A stretch of DNA of 64,000 nucleotides, from contig CAKVCK010000008.1 in the NCBI GenBank assembly GCA_934725575.1, positions 57,984 to 121,983 of the forward strand, written 5' to 3'. The notes beneath the pieces were generated by a model. That model was not told where the DNA came from. It made no database searches and saw only the letters and a program-made list of their open reading frames with translations. Below, one piece after another: positions 19,001 to 27,482 of this stretch. The stretch comes from an uncultured Bacteroidales bacterium. Lineage in GTDB: Bacteria; Bacteroidota; Bacteroidia; Bacteroidales; UBA932. Position 1 is the stretch's first letter. Every line of letters begins with the position of its first letter. A program made the position numbers and the translations under genes.

Positions 19001-19401
19001 CCGAAAGTTCCGAGCCTGGGATCAAGTACTTCTCCGGAGCGGTGACATATTCGAACATATTCAAGTTAAAAAAGAAGGAAATAAGAAGCAAGGATTCCGT
19101 CATTCTGGATTTAGGTGATGTGAAAGATCTGGCGGAAGTGACCGTGAACGGAAAGAATCTGGGAGTGTTCTGGAACGCCCCGTTCAAGGTTGACATCACC
19201 AAGGCTGTGAGGAAAGGAGAAAACACCATCGAGGTCAAGGTCATCAATATGTGGCACAACCGCCTCGTCGGGGATGTCCAGCCGGGTGTGACCAAGAAGA
19301 TAACCTACACCCAGATGGAGTTCTTCAAGCCTGAGGAGCCGCTGCTCCCGGCCGGACTTTTGGGACCAGTCAAGATAATAGGAACAACAGAAAAGAAGTA
19401 A
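16075..19401 (+). CDS. GH106 alpha-L-rhamnosidase-like glycoside hydrolase (exported)
   Basis: A 1108-residue secreted enzyme. After a signal peptide (residues ~1-23) it shows the N-terminal GH106 signature: PRVWWHWMNGNITKDGI, GIVGFHNFDAG and ASSPGWSETGGPWV. A galactose-binding-like insert lies at ~245-345, the catalytic barrel continues (LTDSYEAGAQTW, YTESHENYRANL, AAESFTSDGY), and a C-terminal beta-sandwich ends in VKVINMWHNRLVGDVQPG. Family members release terminal L-rhamnose from plant or microbial glycans such as pectin side chains. The linker behind the signal peptide (residues 33-40, ASTGSATG) is encoded by a copy of the window's palindromic repeat. A metallophosphoesterase follows after 3 bases. 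Confidence 0.88.
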   Translation: MIKESRNIAAAIAALTLSVAAFAHSKENVAAGASTGSATGQDLYKEFQNPPKSARPRVWWHWMNGNITKDGIKKDLLWMQKTGIVGFHNFDAGLETPQIVDKRLIYMTPEWKDAFKYAINLADSLDMEMTIASSPGWSETGGPWVKDEDAMKKLVWRQIEVKGGQPVNLKLPEGFDITGPFMDFTGSFDGVSQVFLRKKFYRDIAVVGVKLSDKDINLKELHPVITSSGCDATGEEMLERITGDSVGDYLDVKADKNGICWIQYEFAEPQTIKAVVVSELRKDTNPYVHTKELQYSDDGINFKSINLSYQATAQRTYAIPATTAKYFRLSLKDNKGKKDCEFGIAQFALSTVTRIQLAGDKAGNSFYRLLWMEDTPYSGEAARLEDVVDLTTFVKDGTLTWNAPEGNWRIFRFGYSLTGKTNHPASPEATGLEVDKLDPKAITEYFHNYLQTYVDASGGKLGKGGIEYLLTDSYEAGAQTWTGNMFEEFKARKGYDLLRWMPALTGMVLNNTEETERFLFDWRRTIGDMISEYHYDLQNEILKPYGMKRYTESHENYRANLTDGMDCKRYAEIPMSAFWMDYKNGNVFNPRFEADVRESASVAHIYGQNIAAAESFTSDGYRDGAWVFSPAVLKPTADAAMAAGLNRFVIHTSPHQPVDDKVPGLGLGKYGQWFDRHQTWADQAKVWTDYLSRSCYMLQQGRFVADVAYYYGEDNNATGIMLKKVPALPYGYNYDYFSPSVIRDLAKAENGLLTVPSGMKYKVLMLDANVKHISIDILRKIKEFADAGVIICGAKPQKLASNTGTEKEFKALVNDIWNSGRKNVTAGVPAEKVLSAMNLKPDFSIISGNNKDLKFVHRSISNGEIYWVTNLSKDTKDITASFRTTGRKPVIWHAEDASTEPVSYEIADGRTNVKMSLTQHQSVFVIFTEDTDVAKVELPETSGETIVEISAPWSVKFQQGRGAPESTTYNQLASLTESSEPGIKYFSGAVTYSNIFKLKKKEIRSKDSVILDLGDVKDLAEVTVNGKNLGVFWNAPFKVDITKAVRKGENTIEVKVINMWHNRLVGDVQPGVTKKITYTQMEFFKPEEPLLPAGLLGPVKIIGTTEKK
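16171..16192 (-). repeat. Palindromic repeat copy inside the GH106 gene
   Basis: Reads GCTTCGACAGGCTCAGCGAC on the plus strand, i.e. the family core GTCGCTGAGCCTGTCGAAGC on the minus strand. It lies in frame between signal peptide and mature domain, encoding ASTGSATG, where an insertion would do least harm. Confidence 0.75.
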
Positions 19402-19404
19402 TCA

Positions 19405-20418
19405 ATGAATATGAAAAAGCTTGTGTCAGCGTTTTTGGTGATTGCGGTTTGTATGTCGGCATCCGCAAGAAAGCCGGAAAGACCAGTGTTGAGATTCAGC
19501 GGGGATGGAGAATTCAAAGTCCTCCAGTTCACTGACACGCATCTGATTCCGTCAAACGCCACGACTCCCCTTGTCTGGGAGAACATCAGGAACGCTGTCA
19601 CAAGCGAAAAGCCGGATCTTATAATGCTTACCGGCGACCAGATCTATGCCAAGCCGGCGTTGGAGAACTACAAGATACTTCTCGACACCCTTGACAAATA
19701 CGGTATTCCGTACGGAATAGTGTTCGGCAACCACGACAAAGAGTTCGACCAGCCGAACGCCACTCTTCTGAAGGAGGCGATGTCACGCAGGCTCTGCGTG
19801 ACATCTGACACTCCCGGGCTGCACGGAGAAGGCAATTGCGCCATTGAGATCAAATCCCATTCCGCCGACACCACCGCATCTGTAATCTGGTGCTTCGATA
19901 CCGGAAGCGCCTCACAGTTCTCAAAGAAAGAGGTCAAGAGCTATGACTACGACTATGCCCATTCCGACCAGATCGAATGGTACGGCAAGACCAGCGCGGC
20001 GATCACAACGGAGCACAAAGGCAAGCCGCTTCCTTCGATCGCGTTTATGCATATTCCTTTACCTGAATATTCATACGCATTCATGGAGAGCCTGAATTTC
20101 AAGTCATACGGGACGCATCGGGAAGCCGTCTGCTGCCCGCATCTGAATTCGGGTCTTTTCTGCAAGATGCTTGAGTGCGGAGATGTGATGGCGGTCTTCT
20201 GCGGGCACGACCACGACAATGACTGCTCTGTCGGCTACTACGGCATCATGCTGGCCTACGGGCGGTACAGCGGCGCGGCGACAGTTTACAACAACATCGG
20301 AATGAACGGCAGCAGAGTCATCGTGCTCCATGAGGGCGAACGGAAACTCGATTCGTACATCCGCCTGCGTGACGGCTCGACAAAAGACCTGACACATTAT
20401 CCTGAATATTACAGATAG
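19405..20418 (+). CDS. Calcineurin-like metallophosphoesterase (exported)
   Basis: A 337-residue phosphoesterase with a short signal peptide ending near SASA. It has the dinuclear-metal motifs in order: FTDTHL (D-x-H, residues ~42-47), LTGDQIY (GD), VFGNHDKEF (GNHD) and FCGHDHDND (GHxH-like, with D in place of the second H core). Such exported enzymes hydrolyse phosphomonoesters or diesters released from glycans or nucleotides. Two in-frame ATGs (19405 and 19411) are possible starts. It is tightly coupled to the GH106 gene and followed by a copy of the palindromic repeat, which begins 4 bases after the stop. Substrate unknown. Confidence 0.9.
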   Translation: MNMKKLVSAFLVIAVCMSASARKPERPVLRFSGDGEFKVLQFTDTHLIPSNATTPLVWENIRNAVTSEKPDLIMLTGDQIYAKPALENYKILLDTLDKYGIPYGIVFGNHDKEFDQPNATLLKEAMSRRLCVTSDTPGLHGEGNCAIEIKSHSADTTASVIWCFDTGSASQFSKKEVKSYDYDYAHSDQIEWYGKTSAAITTEHKGKPLPSIAFMHIPLPEYSYAFMESLNFKSYGTHREAVCCPHLNSGLFCKMLECGDVMAVFCGHDHDNDCSVGYYGIMLAYGRYSGAATVYNNIGMNGSRVIVLHEGERKLDSYIRLRDGSTKDLTHYPEYYR

Positions 20419-20422
20419 ACCT

Positions 20423-20451
20423 CCGGTCGCTGAGCTTGTCGAAGCTACCGG
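20423..20451 (+). repeat. Palindromic repeat copy after the metallophosphoesterase gene
   Basis: CCGGTCGCTGAGCTTGTCGA followed by AGCTACCGG. The ends (CCGGT/ACCGG) and inner arms (GCT/AGC) are complementary. It begins 4 bases after the stop codon, like the copy behind metH. Confidence 0.8.
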
Positions 20452-20500
20452 AAAACATACACAACCAAAACCAAAGAAAACCATTTAAACCAACAATATT

Positions 20501-21124
20501 ATGAAAACTGTTTTGAAAGCGCTTTGCGCGGCTGGAGTGATGCTTTTAGGCACGGCATTACCGGCCGGGGCGCAGACATCCTCCGGGGATGTCAAAGGGT
20601 TCAAGTACGAAGCCAACCTGATGGTCGGTGTGATGCAGATGGCCTACGACAGCGATGAGTTTCCGTCTCGCCATTATTACAGGAAAGAGCTCAGTGATTT
20701 CTATGAGACATACACCGGAGATCCTGGCTTTTCAGCCTTCTACACAGCGGATTTCAATGTCTATCTCACCAAGTGGCTGAAAGTCGGAGCCAGCGCGGGT
20801 TATGCGAAGGCGTGGGCGAATGTATTCGACCCTCGGGGCAACAAGAAAATCGGAGATAAGACATTGAATGACTACTCTCTGCTGGGACAGGCGAAATTCA
20901 CCTTCATCAACAGGCAGCTGTTCAGGATGTATGCCGGAATCGGAGCCGGTGCCTCTGTCTGGGCCGGGAAGGACTGCGGGGAATCATATTCCAAGATCCT
21001 CCCTGCCGTAGAGTGGATTCCGTTGGGCTTCCAATGGATGGATCACAAGATATACACGACTCTTGAGATTGTGGTTGGAACCAGAATGGCCGGAGTCAGA
21101 GGAGGATTAGGTTATAGATTCTAA
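20501..21124 (+). CDS. Putative outer-membrane protein, unknown family
   Basis: A 207-residue exported protein. Residues 1-25 form a signal peptide (MKTVLKALCAAGVMLLG...AGAQ). The rest has alternating aromatic strands (VYLTKWLKVGASAGYAKAW, YAGIGAGASVWAG) and ends in GVRGGLGYRF, with a C-terminal phenylalanine, which suggests a small outer-membrane barrel. It is followed after 11 bases by a lipoprotein gene, and the two look co-transcribed with the GH106-phosphoesterase pair. I do not recognise a specific family. Confidence 0.72.
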   Translation: MKTVLKALCAAGVMLLGTALPAGAQTSSGDVKGFKYEANLMVGVMQMAYDSDEFPSRHYYRKELSDFYETYTGDPGFSAFYTADFNVYLTKWLKVGASAGYAKAWANVFDPRGNKKIGDKTLNDYSLLGQAKFTFINRQLFRMYAGIGAGASVWAGKDCGESYSKILPAVEWIPLGFQWMDHKIYTTLEIVVGTRMAGVRGGLGYRF

Positions 21125-21135
21125 ACTTGAATATT

Positions 21136-21768
21136 ATGAAAAGAATATTATCAATCGCGACAGTGATCGCGGCCGCCATTCTCGCGGTATCATCCTGCAG
21201 CAAGGCTGAGAAAGATTTTTCAGGAAGTGACGGAGATGTCACATACTCAATGGGACCTTATATGATGTGCATCGCCAACAACCTGATAGTTGACAACCTC
21301 AAGATTCTGGAGTACAAAATCAACGGCAAGGCCAACATCCAAAGCAAGACTTCTGTTATGACTCCGGATGACCCGTCATACAGAATGCCTGGAGTCAAGG
21401 TCGAAAAAGCGGCGGAAGACAGCACGTGGATCGTCTCCAACAAAGATCTGGAATATTGGTTCCTTGGCGATGATTCCTACCCTACCGACTACACGATCAC
21501 AGCCAGGATGCTTCCTGGAGACTACAGTCATTTCCATAGCTGGAAAGTCACCATCGTAGGTGAAAGACGTGAGCAGAAAGGCTACTCCTGCAAATTCACC
21601 ACTCCGGAAGCACCTCTATTCTACACAATCGGAGATTCCGGATACTCCTGGAGCAGTTGCAAGGGTAACTTGAATATGATTGTGTACAAAGACGGCAAGG
21701 CCATCGACTCGATCGTTATGACACTCCGTGGTGGCCTTGACGACTACCGTCTCATAAGAACTTACTGA
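21136..21768 (+). CDS. Hypothetical lipoprotein
   Basis: A 210-residue protein starting at ATG 21136 (MKRILSIATVIAAAILAVSSCSKAEK), with a clear lipobox VSSC at residues 18-21. The mature part has no motif I recognise; it is mixed polar with many beta-prone stretches and may be one or two immunoglobulin-like sandwiches. It closes the cluster begun by the GH106 gene and ends at a long hairpin. An upstream in-frame TTG (21127) is less likely as a start because the signal peptide fits the ATG. Confidence 0.72.
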   Translation: MKRILSIATVIAAAILAVSSCSKAEKDFSGSDGDVTYSMGPYMMCIANNLIVDNLKILEYKINGKANIQSKTSVMTPDDPSYRMPGVKVEKAAEDSTWIVSNKDLEYWFLGDDSYPTDYTITARMLPGDYSHFHSWKVTIVGERREQKGYSCKFTTPEAPLFYTIGDSGYSWSSCKGNLNMIVYKDGKAIDSIVMTLRGGLDDYRLIRTY

Positions 21769-21804
21769 TCATCACACACGCACTTTCAACTGGAGAACGA
21801 ATAA

Positions 21805-21849
21805 GACAAAGGCCGCGGCGGGTCAACACCCGAATCCGCGGCCTTTGTC
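21805..21849. terminator. Bidirectional hairpin between converging genes
   Basis: GACAAAGGCCGCGG (21805-21818) pairs perfectly over 14 bases with CCGCGGCCTTTGTC (21836-21849). A smaller inner hairpin CGGGT/ACCCG sits in the loop. There is no long T tract, but the position between two converging stops supports a terminator role. Confidence 0.7.
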
Positions 21850-21867
21850 ATAATTATGTGGTTAAGT

Positions 21868-23739
21868 TTACTTTCTTAAAGTAGGGAGCCAAGTCTGGAT
21901 GTGCTTGCCTTTCCAGCAGTCAACCGAAGAGTAGTCAACCATCTTGATGTCACCTTCGGTGGTAGGGACAAGGAACTGCATCCTGGTGCCTGGACGCTCG
22001 GCATCGACAATCTTTACCTTGACCTCGCCGTTGGCGTCAGCGATGATCTGGACAGGCTTGTTGTAGTCTGGATCGATGTTCTCGTCACGGGCGAGGACAA
22101 GCGGTCCCCACTGCACGGCCTGGAAGTACTTGCCCTCAGGGTTTCGTCCGTTCTCGGAAGCCTTGATGAGTTTGGCCTTCATATCGAAGATGATATAAAT
22201 GCTGTCACCGGCCTGCCATTTGCGCTCAAGATTGAGATACTTTCCGGCCTCTACCTTGCCGACATATTTGCCGTTGACAGCAACATAAGTCATCTCACTC
22301 CAGGAAGGGATATGCAGTTTCACGGTGAATTTTTCCTTCGCGGCAGGGTCAACGGAGATGCGCACCTCGTTCGCGCGAGGATATTCAGTGACTATTCCAA
22401 GCTTCACCTCGTTGCCTTTCGCTGTCTTGGCGGTCACGGTTCCGGCGTTGTAGAGGTTGATGACCGGACCTTCCTTTGACTGCATCGCGGCGATATACGG
22501 AAGATATGACAGTCCGCAAGGGCCGCTGAGGTTGCAGCAGGTCACAGGCTGGCCGTCGATGTTGGTTCCCCAACCGCTGTTGGTCACCTTCGCGCCGTTC
22601 AGAAGGTTAACGTAGCTGAAGCTCTTTCCGTCCGGCTTCATAGCGCCCAGAAGGCCGTTGTAGGCATATTTCTCAATGTAGTCAACCGCTGTAGGATCAC
22701 CTGTAAGACGAAGATACTGAGAGCAATATTTCATCCAGGTCACACCAACGCAGGTCTCCATCATCCTCTTGATGTCCGGGTTGGTCTGCTCCACGGCCGT
22801 GTTGCTCCATCCCTCGCCGTTGAGTCTTGGCCAGTAGATGTCTGAACCGGCATTCCCGATGATGGTGATCTCATTGTCTTTCACATCGTTGAAGAAGTTG
22901 TCAAGGCATACCTTCCACCTTGGGTCACCGGTGGCACGATAATATTCAGCGAGTCCTTCCCATACTGAAGTCATCTCGTAAGCCTTCGGATAAGGCTTGC
23001 CGACCTCATAGAGATGTGTGCCCTCATAGACCTGCTGGAATATGTCACTTCCCTTGGACGCTCCTGAACGGATGATATATTCAGCGAAATCGAGATATTC
23101 CTTCTTGCCTGTGATGAAGTAAAGCTTCACCATCGGTTCAAGGATTGACGAGGATTCGATCTTTGTCGAGCTCCAGCCAAGATCAGTGATGCTCTTCTTC
23201 GGAGCCGGTCCCACCTGGTCGATCACGCTCTTTGCCTCTTTCTCCAAAGCGGCAAGGACTCTCGGATCCTGCTCTACGTCAGTGTAGTACTGAAGCAGAC
23301 CGAGCATCACGTACTTTCTCTCCCAGATGTCACCGTCACGGTTGCCTGGCTGGTCATCCACGGCGGTGCAGCTTATGCTGCCGTTGCTCTTTTCCGTGGC
23401 CATCAGCTTGTAAACGAGACTCTTGGTCAGTTCCTTGAGTTTAGGATCGCCGTTGTAGCGGTAAAGCAGGGAATTCGTGCGGATGCACTTGCCAGGCATC
23501 TCACCGAGAGCGAACTTTGGGCGCCCCTTGACAAAGTAGTCGATCACCTTGTCGTAAGGCATCACTCCGTTGACCCAATGGTCGATGGAGTTCTGGATGT
23601 CATCGGCGAAGTAGCCATTGAATGTCACACTTCCAGCCGGAAGCGGCTCGATCACGTCGTTCACCTTCTTCAGGTTGTCCTGGGCGAAAGCTCCGGCGGA
23701 TAACAGCAGGGCTGCTGCGAAAACGATTGCATTTTTCAT
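21868..23739 (-). CDS. GH127 (DUF1680) beta-L-arabinofuranosidase-like glycoside hydrolase (exported)
   Basis: A 623-residue enzyme from ATG 23739, with signal peptide MKNAIVFAAALLLSAGAFAQ. It has the GH127 layout: an (alpha/alpha)6 barrel (residues ~35-440) and C-terminal beta-sandwiches. The family zinc site is visible as METCVGVTWMKYC (E-x-C) and TCCNLSGPCG (adjacent cysteines). GH127 members cut beta-L-arabinofuranosyl bonds of plant glycoproteins and pectin. The open frame continues upstream to 23892, but that part encodes no signal sequence and crosses the promoter. It is a lone gene, divergent from a nucleoside kinase. Confidence 0.85.
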   Translation of the reverse strand: MKNAIVFAAALLLSAGAFAQDNLKKVNDVIEPLPAGSVTFNGYFADDIQNSIDHWVNGVMPYDKVIDYFVKGRPKFALGEMPGKCIRTNSLLYRYNGDPKLKELTKSLVYKLMATEKSNGSISCTAVDDQPGNRDGDIWERKYVMLGLLQYYTDVEQDPRVLAALEKEAKSVIDQVGPAPKKSITDLGWSSTKIESSSILEPMVKLYFITGKKEYLDFAEYIIRSGASKGSDIFQQVYEGTHLYEVGKPYPKAYEMTSVWEGLAEYYRATGDPRWKVCLDNFFNDVKDNEITIIGNAGSDIYWPRLNGEGWSNTAVEQTNPDIKRMMETCVGVTWMKYCSQYLRLTGDPTAVDYIEKYAYNGLLGAMKPDGKSFSYVNLLNGAKVTNSGWGTNIDGQPVTCCNLSGPCGLSYLPYIAAMQSKEGPVINLYNAGTVTAKTAKGNEVKLGIVTEYPRANEVRISVDPAAKEKFTVKLHIPSWSEMTYVAVNGKYVGKVEAGKYLNLERKWQAGDSIYIIFDMKAKLIKASENGRNPEGKYFQAVQWGPLVLARDENIDPDYNKPVQIIADANGEVKVKIVDAERPGTRMQFLVPTTEGDIKMVDYSSVDCWKGKHIQTWLPTLRK

Positions 23740-23771
23740 TATAGTACCTATTGAATATTTCCAAAAGCCCA

Positions 23772-23779
23772 CAAAGTTA
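23772..23779 (-). promoter_or_regulatory. Promoter -7 box for the GH127 gene
   Basis: The minus strand reads TAACTTTG (TAnnTTTG), about 32 bases before the ATG at 23739. It also supports that start over the longer open frame. Confidence 0.5.
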
Positions 23780-23932
23780 ACATTTTTCCGCACAACTTCC
23801 GATATTCGCGGAGAACGAAAAGAACAATATTCACTAAAAATCAATGAATATTCCGGCAAAACGGGTGCTGACTGCTGAAGATTACCCGCCACACAGGATG
23901 AACCGCAAGAAAGAATACTTCCGGAAACCGCT

Positions 23933-23964
23933 TTTGCCGGAGATGAATTTTGTTCGTATATTTG
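23933..23964 (+). promoter_or_regulatory. Promoter for the nucleoside kinase gene
   Basis: TTTG at 23933-23936, a 20-base spacer, then TATATTTG at 23957-23964: a full match to the Bacteroidota -33/-7 pattern, 25 bases before the ATG at 23990. Confidence 0.7.
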
Positions 23965-23989
23965 TCCATAACCACCTCAATTTTGGTTT

Positions 23990-25657
23990 ATGGTAAGGAT
24001 ATACTGCAAAAACACCGGAACATACAAAGAGTTCCTCGAAGGGACTCCCCTGCTGGACATCGCTCCACAGTTCGAGTTCGACAAGCCGTACGACATACTG
24101 GCCGCCAAGGTGAACAACGTGGCGGAAGGGCTGAGATTCAGGGTTTTCCACAACCGTGACGTGGAGTTTCTGGACTACAGGACGTACATCGGCCGCAATT
24201 TCTACAGCCGTTCGCTCTGCTTCCTTCTGTACAAGGCCACAAGGGATCTGTTCCCGGAAAGCAGGATGACAATCCGCAGACCGATTTCCAAGGGCTATTT
24301 CTGCTCGGTTTACAAGAACGATGGTTCTTTTCTGACTGAGGAGGATGTGGAGGCGATCAGCGCGAGGATGAGGGAACTCGTGGACGAGAATATTCCGTTC
24401 AAACGCAAGGAACTCCAGATCGAGGAGGCCATCAGGATATTCAAGGAATCCGGCGACCTCGACAAGGTGAAGCTGCTGGAGACGTGCGGCGAGGTGTACA
24501 TCACCTGCTACTCACTTGAGGATGTGACTGATTATTACTACGATGAGCTGGTCCCGAGCACCGGCTACCTCAAGACATTCGGAGTGAAGCTCTGCCACGG
24601 AGGAATATTGCTGCGCGTCCCTGACCGCCACCATCCGGAGGATCTGGCGCCGCTTCACGAGGAGCCTAAGACTTTCGAGGTGTTCGCCGAGACGCACAAA
24701 TGGAACTGGATTATGGGGCTTTCCAATGTCGGGGACGTGAACGAGTCCATCCTCAAAGGCAATGCGTCCGATCTTATCCAGATCTCGGAGGCGTTGCAGG
24801 AGAAGAAGATCGTCCAGATCGCCGAAGAGATCGAGAGGCGGCATAACGACCCGGATAATCCGGTGAAGCTGGTCCTGATCACCGGACCGAGCAGCAGCGG
24901 TAAGAGCACGGTCTGCAAAAGGCTGAGCGTCCAGCTGAAAGCCTGCGGACTGCACCCGATCTCGTTCTCGACCGACGACTATTTCGTCAACCGAGTCGAT
25001 ACTCCGAAACTCCCGGACGGATCATACGACTTCGACAACTTCGACACCGTGGACCACGAATATCTCCAGAAAGACCTCGTCAAACTACTTAACGGAGAGG
25101 AAGTAGAGGTTCCTGAATATAATTTCGTGACCGGCCGCAGAGAGTTCAACGGCAAGAACCTCAAGCTGGGCGAAAGGTCCGTGCTGCTGATCGAAGGTCT
25201 GCACGCTCTGAATCCTCGGCTGACCGAGAAAGTCCCGGACAAGGAGAAATTCAGGATATTCATAAACACAATAACTTCCATCTCGCTGGACTGCCACAAC
25301 TGCATTCCGACGAGCGACAACCGCTTGCTGCGGAGGATCGTGAGGGACTACCTCAAGGGAGCGTTCACGGCACGGGAGTCGATCGCCAACTGGCCGAACG
25401 TGCGCAGGGCCGAGGTCAAGTGGATATATCCGTTCCAGGAGAACGCCGACGTGCTGTTCAACTCGGCATACCTCGTGGAGTTCGCTGTGCTGCGCACCCA
25501 CGCCGAGAGGATCCTCGCCACCGTGCCGAAGAACTGTCCGGAGTACAGCGAGGCGCACAGGCTGCTGAAATTCCTGCACTACTTCGTGCCGGTCTCAGAC
25601 AAGGAGATCCCGCCGACATCGCTGCTTCGCGGATTCATCGGAGGGGGAAGCTATTAG
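23990..25657 (+). CDS. Nucleoside (uridine-type) kinase with threonyl-tRNA-synthetase-like N-terminus
   Basis: A 555-residue fusion. The N-terminus (residues ~1-60) resembles a TGS domain, and residues ~60-200 resemble the second additional domain of threonyl-tRNA synthetase, including LYKATRDLFPESRMTIRRPISKGYF, but without the HxxxH metal motif. From about residue 290 follows a uridine kinase/PRK P-loop domain with ITGPSSSGKSTVCKRL, FSTDDYFVNR, YDFDNFDTVDHEYL and FRIFINTITSIS. This architecture is common in Bacteroidota and Firmicutes nucleoside kinases. It phosphorylates a nucleoside, probably uridine or cytidine, for pyrimidine salvage. The role of the synthetase-like part is unknown. ettA follows after 103 bases. 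Confidence 0.88.
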   Translation: MVRIYCKNTGTYKEFLEGTPLLDIAPQFEFDKPYDILAAKVNNVAEGLRFRVFHNRDVEFLDYRTYIGRNFYSRSLCFLLYKATRDLFPESRMTIRRPISKGYFCSVYKNDGSFLTEEDVEAISARMRELVDENIPFKRKELQIEEAIRIFKESGDLDKVKLLETCGEVYITCYSLEDVTDYYYDELVPSTGYLKTFGVKLCHGGILLRVPDRHHPEDLAPLHEEPKTFEVFAETHKWNWIMGLSNVGDVNESILKGNASDLIQISEALQEKKIVQIAEEIERRHNDPDNPVKLVLITGPSSSGKSTVCKRLSVQLKACGLHPISFSTDDYFVNRVDTPKLPDGSYDFDNFDTVDHEYLQKDLVKLLNGEEVEVPEYNFVTGRREFNGKNLKLGERSVLLIEGLHALNPRLTEKVPDKEKFRIFINTITSISLDCHNCIPTSDNRLLRRIVRDYLKGAFTARESIANWPNVRRAEVKWIYPFQENADVLFNSAYLVEFAVLRTHAERILATVPKNCPEYSEAHRLLKFLHYFVPVSDKEIPPTSLLRGFIGGGSY

Positions 25658-25760
25658 TATTGAACCGTTTGGCTGCCTTCGTCGGAGACTTCATCCGCAA
25701 AGACGGCCGAAAGCGACATTAACATATTCATAGAAAACAATTTAAACATCTACCAACGAA

Positions 25761-27437
<1,677 letters not shown>

Positions 27438-27482
27438 CATTTCGCGGGCGGACAAGTTTTGCCGCGAATATTCTTGAATATT

